Assembly (NCBI GenBank): GCA_012934845.2
Contig: WNNJ02002392.1
Span: forward strand, 36,360 to 100,359
DNA length: 64,000 nt
Reading direction: 5' to 3'
From: Pomphorhynchus laevis
Taxonomy: Eukaryota; Acanthocephala; Palaeacanthocephala; Echinorhynchida; Pomphorhynchidae
The position numbers and the translations under genes are program-made. Positions 42,703 through 51,995 of the stretch are shown here, piece by piece. The notes under the pieces are model-generated. The model saw only the letters and a list, made by a program, of their open reading frames with translations, was not told the DNA's origin and ran no database searches. Each line of letters opens with the position of its first letter. The stretch's first letter is position 1.

Positions 42703-44727
42703 AATGGAAGAAGGAAAGCGTCCTTGTCACCTCTGTCAGAGAAACATTGAGTTGACATCTAGTGAAAGCTTCCAGTTCACAAGTTGGAGGTTCAAGATAT
42801 GCAGGTTCCGGCAAAGGAATCCTTCATAGTTGTTTTGACCATGTGTTAGAAGCTAAATCCAACGAATGCACCGAAGAGATCAATTCACCAATAGCAATTC
42901 TGCCCGTTCGAGTCGAAAATTCAAGCCATCTGTCGTGCTTTTAATCACGCTTGTGCAAAGAATCGCCAACGGTCATAGGTATCTCGTTTAACCACGGGTT
43001 CTAGCAACCACTAATTTCTGTGTAAACATTAAACGCGCGCTCCAAATCAGAGATGTCGATTGATAGGCAATGTTGCTGCTCTTCGCCAAATCGTGCTTCA
43101 GTTGCTCGATACCTACAACTTGCAAAGGTCGACACCAAATCGAACACATTTGCGAGGCAATAAGAGCCTACGCGACAACCGCCTTACCGGATTTGCCATC
43201 GGTGAGAGCAATGCCACGCAAAAATGCAAATCGCAAACCGAATGGCAAGTCGGAACTTGCTTGTATCAGCCTGGCCAAGCACGGAAATTACGGGAAAGCA
43301 GCCAGCGCCTAATTTCAGTCGGAATATCAACCCCATCTGCACAAGCACGGACGTGATCCTGCAAGACCGCATCCTCCTACGTACAGCAGCTGTACAGATC
43401 AATCACTCTCATCTCCTAATATTACAAAACAGCGCTCGAACAATCTGCTTTCGTCAATAATTATAAGTCGTAAAACAATCCTTCCCGCAGTAAACTCTTT
43501 CCCCTCAGCGTCAGGGCCAGGCTGACTGGGGCTAAGACCGAAGCATCTACAGGATATGTTACGAGCCAATAGCGGAGGATCACAAGCAGATAATTCGACA
43601 CACCTTATCAACCATCTACTTGCAGGACTCTTACCCCTGAAGTGGCGCCTTATATCGCTGGTGCTAACTTGATCGCGCTGCCAAAAAATTGACGAAGGTG
43701 TAAGACCAATCGCCGTCGGCGAAACTCTTCCCCGTCTCTGTTCGAAGTGCATATGTCTTTAACTCCGTAAACGCTTCGCCAGCTTGCTACAATCAACACA
43801 ATTATGGTAGCAACCCCAAACGCAGTAGAAAGGATCGTTCACAACGTTAGACGACTCCACGAGCAACACGCAAACGACACTAATTGGACCTGGGTAAATA
43901 TCGACCTGCCAAACGCATTCAACCCAGTGTCCATACCACAGTTACGAGTGGAGATCCGAGAAAACGTTCCAGAGCTCTTTCCCTTGTTTGATTTTACGTA
44001 CAAATGCAAAGTACTCCTACGTTTCAGCTCACTCGACCCTCTTAACTTATGCGAAGGAATCTAGCAGAGAGATCCATTGGGCCTATTCCTATTCTCATTG
44101 GCCATTCAGAGAACGATTGAAAAGGTATCCCAAATAGCTAGAATAGACCTCAACATGAGGTATCTGGTTGACGGCATAGTCGATGGGACGCCATCAGCAA
44201 TTGCATCAGCACTCGGCTGGCTAGATGCGAGCTTCAAAATGATGGAGTTCCAGTTAAATTGGCGAAAGACAGAGGTTGTTTGCATGCCTAAAGCCGTAAA
44301 CGCCTGCCTTGTCCTACTTTCTGAGGTGGTTTCGGAGAACACTTCCGGGAGCATGCATTTGCTAGGCATACCCATAGGTGACGAGTCTTTCATAGAGAAC
44401 CACTTGTCTAATGCGGTTCTTTCATCACTGGTTCAGACAATTGATGCAGTAACCAAGCTGCCAGACCCTCCAATCGGATACCTCCTACTTCGACACTGCG
44501 CATCCTCGTCAAGGACAAACCTCCTCCTCCGCACAGTCGATCCAAGGATGACAAAAAAGTTTTGTCAGTCATTTGACAGACAAATCGGGAGCGCTTTTCA
44601 GAAAATATGCGCGTGTCAACTTCAAGAAGCTACCAAATCACAGATGACACGCCCTATCCGTCTGGATCGCTTCGGTCTCAGATGCAATGCTGCGCACACA
44701 CAGGGCGCATTCAAACACGTCATATGA
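42703..44727 (+). mobile_element. Decayed RT element of a deep-branching non-LTR-like lineage (family U)
   Basis: An upstream ATG frame (42703) has CHLCQRNIELTSSESFQ, perhaps a zinc-finger start. From about 43220, pieces read SLAKHGNYGKAASALISVG, then AVNSFPSASGPG, LGLRPKHLQDMLRAN, LINHLLAGLLPLKWRLIS and EGVRPIAVGETLPRLCSK with two stops. 43804-44060 gives VNIDLPNAFNPVSIPQL. 44077-44727 is open: GLFLFSLAIQRTIEKV, RYLVDGIVDGTP (active-site position reading LVDG instead of LDDG), LGIPIGDESFIEN and LRHCASSSRTNLLLRT. The order matches an RT family found in many invertebrates with SAxGPDGLRPQHL and GxQQGDPLGPLLF signatures. About five breaks. No endonuclease domain is visible. Confidence 0.65.
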
Positions 44728-44901
44728 AATAGTGATGTGAGTTCAGAAATGATCATTTAATGTCACCGCTCTACAAGTGACTAGAACATTACGAGTCACT
44801 GCTCTTTGATGCAATCTATTAAAACTATTATAAATTCAAAAAATATGACAATCAAATAATTTATGATCAAAAACTGCGATATAATTTATATATCACAAAC
44901 A

Positions 44902-46055
44902 ATAATAATAAGGATTTTCTTACTTAAAACTTGACAACCACTAAAAACAAGTAAAAAAGACAGTTGAAAAGCAACAGTTGTGGACCGACAAGGAAAATAA
45001 AAAATGTTTAGTCTTCACGATATTGTCACGGCCTCAGGTCCAGCGGGATCTGAGCCCTCCAGCCAATCCAACACGCCGCTCTCCGACTGAACCACCCGGG
45101 GTCTTTCACCCCCCCCGAAGAGTCCAATCGAGGTGGACTATGCTCGCTAATCGCGAGATGAAGAGCTTGATAAACCTTAGTATTTGCTCTGAGGAACGTC
45201 CTCTTGAAAAGAGGACTAATCCCGAGATAGTCAAGTTCCCCAGAGGCGCACTTGAGTTTTCCCATTCAATCACAAATGCTAAGCCCGTTTCAGGGCCCAC
45301 CTAGCTCTCTTAAGAATACGTTTGAGTCAATCCAGGTCAGCTTTCACTGACCAATTCACCGTAATGGTGAACCCCAGGTATTTTACTCGACTTGTGAATA
45401 TAGGGAGTGGTTGATTAGTCAATAGTGAAGAAAGAGCTGAGAGTGCTAGTCTCTTTATTTTTTTGTTGCATGAACGCCATGAAAGACAACCACCTGCGGT
45501 CTGGAGGAATTTAAAATAAGATTGGATATGGGTAAATGATCTTTTAATCTTAAAAAGAAACGGCTAATGTCAGATATTACAGCTTTGAACCTGCGTCCAG
45601 AGAATAGGGCTGTGGTATCATCAGCGTATACCACTAGATGTTGGTCGCGTTTGAAGTTTTTGTAAAGTTCAATGGAGGCAGCAGAATACAAGATTGGAGA
45701 AAGTGGGGAACCTAGAGGCACACATGTAATAGGGTATAACTGACATGCATCAGGGTCGTCTTCAGATAAGAATCGCTTCGTATATAACAATATTTCCACC
45801 CTGTTAACAATTCTTGCGGGTAACCTAAAGGTCATGAGAAGAGATAACAAAAGGAATGGAAATGCGGTCAAATGAAGCAAAAAAGTCAAGAAAAACAGCC
45901 ACATCAAGCTAATGACTGTTGTCTTAACAAAACTTGTGTACTTCACCTATTGCTGTATGGACCGAGCGATCTTTTACGTACCCATGAAAACCTGGTGGGA
46001 TGAAATTCTGCCTACATAGATGGTCGCGGATTTTACGCGCAAACGCTTTTTATAG
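44902..46055 (-). mobile_element. LINE family J, copy 3, 5'-truncated
   Basis: Minus strand, matching the last third of J ORF2 and the 3' UTR. RT pieces include LPARIVNRVEILLYTKRF, VPLGSPLSPILYSAASIEL and VVYADDTTALFSG (45946-45600). The C-terminal YLGFTITVNWSVKADL-like block and a tail ending in AATAATAATAAGG at 44902-44914 follow. Truncated near 46055 in the RT fingers. A few frame changes. The active-site YADD is retained. Confidence 0.75.
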
Positions 46056-47205
46056 CCTTAGAAATCCCAAACACTGAATTGCGCAACTAGCAGTGAACAA
46101 ACTATCGGCAAATTCGCGGACTGTTATGCAGTAGAATTAGCGATGCAGCATATTCTGCTATATATTATTGACGGCAGCAACGCCGATGAGAAGCTTGCTC
46201 TAAAGAGCGCTCTAGTGAAGAACTACGGTACTGGTGACGAATATTGCACCAAACACGACTGACAAAAGAAACGACCCTAAAAATCGGCAACGTTTGCTTA
46301 TGACGTTATGTGGCAAGCTGGATTATCGTTGCCCGACTGAAGGTAATTGCTCAGGCTGTACTTACAGCCGCGACGCTGACGATGATTGTTAAACGGATGA
46401 AGAATTTACTTTCTACATATCTATTTTAAATTCTTAGTACTTCTGACCATAAGTTATTTAGAGGTGATAGCATTTCCGGAAAACATGATGGCGGGGTTGC
46501 TGCAAATGTCAAGTATATGTTAACATATGTTACAGACTGAGTAAGTGTGTTAAAAATGATAATGTCCACAAATGACCGCACCGTCAAAATACCGAATTAG
46601 GCATTACAGACTATGTATAGACGTGTGTCGATGACATGATTTGATGATGAATTTTCAAGTATATAACTCACTTACATTTATGAGTTTTGGTTCTAACGAA
46701 AAATCTGATGCGGCTTCAGTCAGAACTTTAGATAAAACATTGCGTACCATGTTCTGTTTAATTGATAGAACACCTGTCTTGCAAACAAGGTCGTGTACAT
46801 CGCTCTTACTTCATCTTGCTCTTACTTCATGTTGTCTAATTGATGGAACACATTCTGTCTTGCAAACAAGATCATATGTATTGCTAAAATTTGCACACGA
46901 ACACATTTTGAAAGCACTTTTTGAAAGCACATTATATACCAGTATTAATTTTAATTACCTTATAATATATTTAAAATATATTTTTATCACTTTAAGTACT
47001 TTATTCATATAAACTGAAAAATAATTTTTAATGTAGATTTAAAAGCTCTGTGTATTAAGCTAGGTTTTAAGTCAGTATGCGTTTTATTTTATTCGAAATT
47101 TGTTTTATCATTTAACTGACCGTGGGTTAAAAAACTTTTGTGTAATGTTTAGAGCGATCTAAAATATTACATTCAAGCATCGTTCCTAATCACTAAAATA
47201 GTATA
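46056..47205. other. Unassigned region with an 80-bp direct duplication
   Basis: No recognisable gene. At 46749-46798 and 46828-46880 an AATTGATAGAACACCTGTCT-like segment is repeated with period near 79 bp, both followed by TGCAAACAAG. An open plus-strand frame of 123 codons spans this duplication but shows no motif and is probably chance. Confidence 0.4.
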
Positions 47206-47209
47206 ACGA

Positions 47210-48420
47210 TATTGAATCGTTATGAAAGCGTGAATCTCGATTGTATCGATATAAAAGGTTCATATAATAGCCGCCTGGACGAGTTTTGTTTAATATATAC
47301 TCCTAAAATGCTCTTTCCAACAACCAAGAATTTCCTCAATGTCATTCAGCATAGATCCTCTCTTGTCATAGACAGTTTAAGGAGTTTTCTGCTTTCTAAC
47401 ACGAAGGTCCTGATCGTCTTTCAGAACATCTTCGAAGCTGACCTATAATCAAGTTGTAAGTGATCTCCAAACTTCTCCGGAGCCTCCTATTTCGCTTCGG
47501 TTATTGCTCGAGCTGAAGCTCTCGTTGATCTTCGTTACTTGTCTACAGCTTCCACTGATTTATCTGGCAAAGTTGCTTTATAAGCCAGCTTCTTCTGGAC
47601 AAAATATTTAATTGTTGGTGTACACCCAGCCGTTTGAGTATTTCCTCCGCAACAAGCACCTAAGGCCTTCGAGCCACAACTTTTCACAGTTGCTTTGGCA
47701 AGCGAAAATACGAACATATCTCATTCCTGATCATTATTCGTCACATATTCTGACAACCGAGAGAAGTCCTCCCGGATATAGCCGGAAAAACGTTCTTTGA
47801 CAGAAACATCTGCTAGACGCTCCCAGCACGCCTTCACACAACGTTAGGGTTTACCAGACTTGTCTATCATCCGATCCTGCCATCGAAGTTTAGTAACTAC
47901 AAGGTAGTGATCGGTTGACAGCTCAGCCCCTCTCTCCACACGAGTGTCCAGGACATAACGTCTCAGATCAGATGAAACGATTACAAAATCGATCATTGAT
48001 CTTGGACTGAGAGAATCCTGATGCCATGTGCATCTATAGACCTCTCTTCAAACATGGTGTTGGTTTATGCACAAATTGTTACGAGAACAAAAGTGCAATA
48101 ATTCAACACCACTCGCATTCAGATTGGTAGTCCGTTCATCCCCAACACTCCATTCCAAGTGCTACTGTCGCTACCAACATGAGCATTGAAGTCACCCAAT
48201 AAAAAGAGGGAATCTCCAACAGGAGTACTATCAAGCAGAGCCCGAAGATCTTCCAGGATGGCTGCGTATTCCGAGATAATGTTGATATCAACCGCACACA
48301 ACAGTTATCAACTTTCCCTCTTTGTTAAAGATCTCAGAGACCTTTCCCAAAGTTTTCTTTTCCTAAAAATCTCAAAGACGTCTGCCTTTCGTTCACTGGG
48401 TTAAACATCTCGATCACGAA
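47210..48420 (-). mobile_element. LINE family Y, copy 2: endonuclease and linker
   Basis: Minus strand. The endonuclease lies at about 48330-47850: DLRALLDSTPVGDSLFLLG, GDFNAHVGSDSSTWNGV, then CTWHQDSLSPRSMIDFVIV, YVLDTRVERGAELSTDHYLV. The linker follows with SKALGACCGGNTQTAGCTP and KKLAYKATLPDKSVEAVDK (47717-47535), and a WKEHF-like motif occurs near 47290. It covers the part of Y missing from copy 1 (12784-14217). Several stops and frame changes. Confidence 0.72.
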
Positions 48421-48581
48421 CGACAACCGGGGGCTTGTAAGTATCCATTTACCCGCATGCCGTTGCTTTCAGTTGTTAAGTTGACCATTGTTCTTCACAC
48501 TTAATTTATATTTTGTAAATTTGCTGCTTGGTTTGATTTTCATTTATTTGTTGCTTGATTAAATTTTCATTGCCTTGGTTT

Positions 48582-48845
48582 GTTTGTTCGGCTATATCCC
48601 GTTCCTGATATCTTTTGATGATCCAACATCGCTAATGTAAGAGAACATCTCCGATACACTCTTCCGCCTTTTCGTCCTTGCTCAATCTGCCGTGTGGAGT
48701 TATCGAAGTGATTTTGTTTGTTCGGCTATATCCCGTTCCCGATATCCTTTGATGATTCAACATCTCTAATGTAAGGAAACAGGACTCTGTGACTCTTATC
48801 CGCCTTTTCGTCCATTGTCCAATCCGCCGTTGGAGTCATCGGATG
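48582..48845 (+). repeat. Tandem duplication, period 134 bp
   Basis: Two imperfect copies of a segment beginning GTTTGTTCGGCTATATCCCG and ending near GTTATCG/GTCATCG, with internal CCGCCTTTTCGTCC blocks in both. They are adjacent and in the same direction. No coding signal is seen. Confidence 0.75.
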
Positions 48846-49990
48846 GATTTTAGATAGTTTATGAAAGGACTATCCCTACGGCTGATGAAAGCCGGCCAAT
48901 TATTTAGCTGTTGATCGACGAATGTCAAACATACGGTGCCTGGACCGCTCCACCAAGATAGTGGCAATAAATTGGCAATAGTTGCCAGTTTAATACTTAA
49001 TCGACTAGCACCTAGCGGCCCTAAGTGCCCTCCATATGCATTATTGACAAATCCCATGTTGCTAAAATGGAGTGAGTGTATGCGTAGTCTGTGATCATAC
49101 TAAATATCGAAACGGCCACAAATTTCACTTAAAGTTGTAGACGAAACGATATTAATGTAACATGATTGCAGATATCATTTTCAAACACTACGATAAATTT
49201 ATATATCCAACTTTGAAGTTCTACGTTTTAATAAGTTTTGTATTCGTTTGCATTTTGTAAGTTTAAGATCAGTGTTATTTTTAGTTTTCATATTAGTGCA
49301 TACAATAACATGTAAATCTTCACATTTACTAATACCTAATATGTCGAGACGCCTAAATCAATTATTATTAATCAGTTTGAATCCTTAAATTCTCATATAG
49401 GAACATTTTCCTGAATTAATATACTGGAACTTAGATATAGCCAAATTACGCGGACGAATTTAAAGTTTAATTTTATCTCTTGAGTCAACAATACTCAATC
49501 ATAATTTTAGAACATCCTACAATACGCAGTGTAATCTTTAAAGCAATATATTGTCGTTCATATACTACAGGTTGAAGAGTGTCCGACTTGGGATTAAGTT
49601 TTGCCAAGCTCCATACTTTTATAGGTGTTTGCCAAGTAGAGCAGAACGCGATACGAACACATATTATCCGATGAAATATATAAATTTCAACATTTAATCA
49701 ATTATGCAATTATCGCTATCTGTGATTCGGAGTTTGCCTGAATTAGGGTTTACTAAACAGCACTATCAAATTTCGACGTTTAGCTGATTGGCAGTTATCG
49801 GATTCGTTTTTGTTAAAAGTTATAGTTTGAAATTAAAGCATTCTTATATGATTAATTACTAAACTCTGTTGGTGCCAATTACGCATTTTTCGTATCCATT
49901 AAACCTTCCAAGCTAATTAATTTCATAATTTCTCCTCTGCGAAATAATATGAAAGTGAAACAGTGCACGTCGGCGCTTCAAAGGGATTGG
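48846..49990. other. Non-coding region, AT-rich after 49060
   Basis: 48846-49060 is less AT-rich and may be part of the 134-bp repeat's parent element. 49060-49990 is AT-rich without features. At 49989-49995 there is a consensus 5' splice-site-like GGTAAGT, just before the acidic ORF. Its relevance is unknown. Confidence 0.35.
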
Positions 49991-50014
49991 TAAGTAACTT
50001 TAAAAAAAACAACT

Positions 50015-50911
50015 ATGGGGGAAGGTGTTCTAATGAATTTTGCTTACGAATCGTTCTTGAAGATATGGCCAGCGCTGGACAGTCGTCAGGGGGATACTGT
50101 AGATGATCGAGAGGATATTTCTGAACGCTTGGAACGCTCTCTTAATCATTTCTTGTTGGGTTTTCTTAATTCGAAGGGTGTTTTGCGTTTTTACATTGAC
50201 CATGTCGAAGTCAACTTCCAGGGGTTCATAGGTTACGATTGTGATGAAGTATTTATCGAGGGCAGTGATGGCACTGTATATGTTCATGGAGAAATCAACG
50301 TGGGATCTATCGACGATGCAGATGAACGATCTAAAGACTTGTCTGATAACAGAATCGAAACCGAAAGAGATTGCGATGATGCTCTTATTGATTGCAGAAC
50401 TGGAAACGACAGTGATGAGGATTGTGAGAATAGCTGGGCTTATAGTTCAGAGGTTGACACTGTAGATATCTTTAATATTGTTAGTGTAATTGATGCTCTA
50501 TCAGATAACAGAAGCAATGAATGCAACGGTTATGGGAATGACTTCCTTGGAACTATAGCGCTGATGGAGGACGTGGGATCTATCGACGATGCAGATGAAC
50601 GATCTGAAGACTTGTCTGATAACAGAATCGAAATCGAAAGAGAGTGTGATGATGCTCTTATTGATAGAAGAACTGGAAACGACAGTGATCAGGATTGTGA
50701 GGACACCTGGGCTTATAGTTCAGAGGTTGACACTGTAGATACCTTTAATATTGTCGGTGTAATTGATGTTCTATCAGATAACAGAAGCAATGACTGCAAC
50801 GGTTATGGGAATGACTACCTTGCGACTATAACGCTGATGGAGGACAACAACGATTCTGGAAATTACCACTGCTGTAGTGTGGAAAAAAGATTGGTTTTAA
50901 AAAAGGCTTGA
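50015..50911 (+). CDS. Acidic protein of unknown function with an internal 91-residue duplication
   Basis: 298 codons, ATG to TGA, no interruption. The N-terminal 95 residues (FAYESFLKIWPALDSR, SLNHFLLGFLNSKGVLRFYI, GYDCDEVFIEGSDGTVYVHG) are non-repetitive. They are followed by two tandem 91-residue repeats (DNA 50300-50572 and 50573-50845), each VGSIDDADERS to TIALMED/TITLMED, very rich in Asp, Glu, Asn and Ser. A short tail is rich in Cys and Lys. No signal peptide, membrane span or enzyme motif is visible. The copies differ at about 14 of 91 residues. Downstream, an AATAAA lies near 51294, so ORF plus 3' UTR could be a single-exon host gene, a retrocopy or an ORF of an unrecognised element. 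I do not recognise the family. Confidence 0.5.
   Translation: MGEGVLMNFAYESFLKIWPALDSRQGDTVDDREDISERLERSLNHFLLGFLNSKGVLRFYIDHVEVNFQGFIGYDCDEVFIEGSDGTVYVHGEINVGSIDDADERSKDLSDNRIETERDCDDALIDCRTGNDSDEDCENSWAYSSEVDTVDIFNIVSVIDALSDNRSNECNGYGNDFLGTIALMEDVGSIDDADERSEDLSDNRIEIERECDDALIDRRTGNDSDQDCEDTWAYSSEVDTVDTFNIVGVIDVLSDNRSNDCNGYGNDYLATITLMEDNNDSGNYHCCSVEKRLVLKKA
50300..50845 (+). repeat. In-frame tandem duplication, 2 x 273 bp
   Basis: Unit 273 bp (91 codons), first copy 50300-50572, second 50573-50845. About 19 single-base differences, no indels. Most of them change the amino acid. Confidence 0.9.
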
Positions 50912-50949
50912 GGTTTCCGATTGTGGTTGTTTCACTGATACAGTAACGT

Positions 50950-51323
50950 GTTGGAAATTCAAAAGAAAATAATCCTTACTACAAAGCAAACTTAGTACCA
51001 CTAAACTTCTCTGCTAAGTTCCGAAGGTGTCTCACCTGCGATGGCCTTGGCTGCGGTATAAAGTTCGGAAGCGTAAGTCCTTTAAGAAGACGGGCAGTGG
51101 AAGGCTCCTTCAGACTGGAAGAACAAAGCTTTGAAGGAGGTGATGTGTTCGAACAGAATGGAGGTATGGAGATCATGCGATAAGACCGCTGGCCTCCGAC
51201 TGCTAGAATTCTCTCCTTATGTGGTACTAATCCTTCGATTTTTGCCGATATATTCCAATTTTTTGACAAAATGTTTTCCACATACGGTTTTTTTAATAAA
51301 ATCTTATTATTATTATTTCAAAT
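50950..51323 (+). other. Possible 3' end of an unidentified transcript or element
   Basis: A short open stretch (FRRCLTCDGLGCG, then ending near 51182) is followed by AT-rich sequence with AATAAA near 51294 and a TTATTATTATT tail. The RLE LINE begins directly after. The tail resembles the 3' ends of LINEs in this window but no RT is attached. Confidence 0.3.
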
Positions 51324-51332
51324 TTATTCTTA

Positions 51333-51995
51333 TTGGCCAATTTATATTGGGAATCCTCAGAAGCCCAGGCCGACACTCGGACACTACTACAGAAAACAAC
51401 GGTCTTCTCTCACTGTATTTTGCAAAGAATACCATCTAGAAAAATCTCGCTGATTCGCAAGACTCTCGAGCGAAGATTAGTCAGTTGGCAAAATAAAGAT
51501 TACGAAACTCTTTATAACGAAGCTTTGTATCTGCAAAGTAATTTCGGATCCCGCAAGCCTCTTCCACCGAGAAGCTGGGTTAAACGTTATCAAGGCCTAG
51601 TAACAAAGGGCCAAATAAGAGCCAGCTCGACTGTGCCAGAAGACACGATTGAAACAAAAGCCCTGCATCCACAACATATCATTGATGGCACTTCAGTAAT
51701 ATCAATGCTTCAAGACTTACACCCCGAGGCACATCAAGCTGATCCAGATACCCTCTTGACTACCCCGTTCCCTGGATCCAAAGTACATCATCTCAGCCGG
51801 TTCTATGCTCTGGACGAAACACACATTATCAGATCGAGTAAAAAAACCAAAGGAAGCTCGGGTCCGTCCGGAATTGATGCTCGCTCATGGCTTCACATGC
51901 TGACAGATTTTGATTCGAACTCACTCAGCCTAGCCAAAGCACTTGCCAAATTCGCTATCTTCGTCGCAACAGAACCACTACTCCAGGAACTTTAG
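51333..51995 (+). CDS. RLE LINE copy A, N-terminal piece of the polyprotein
   Basis: Open for 220 codons, including flank-derived first residues. It contains SWQNKDYETLYNEALYLQSN, a linker, DLHPEAHQAD and GPSGIDARSWLHML, an RT-entry motif that also occurs in copy B as GPSGVDAVAFRRMI. The frame ends at a TAG at 51993-51995. The homologous sequence continues in the next frame, so a single-base frameshift lies between about 51965 and 51992. Confidence 0.7.
   Translation: MANLYWESSEAQADTRTLLQKTTVFSHCILQRIPSRKISLIRKTLERRLVSWQNKDYETLYNEALYLQSNFGSRKPLPPRSWVKRYQGLVTKGQIRASSTVPEDTIETKALHPQHIIDGTSVISMLQDLHPEAHQADPDTLLTTPFPGSKVHHLSRFYALDETHIIRSSKKTKGSSGPSGIDARSWLHMLTDFDSNSLSLAKALAKFAIFVATEPLLQEL

Noticed and set aside
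46641-47012. 123-codon plus-strand ORF as a gene
   Set aside because: It spans a direct duplication in AT-rich DNA, has a T-rich hydrophobic tail and no motif.
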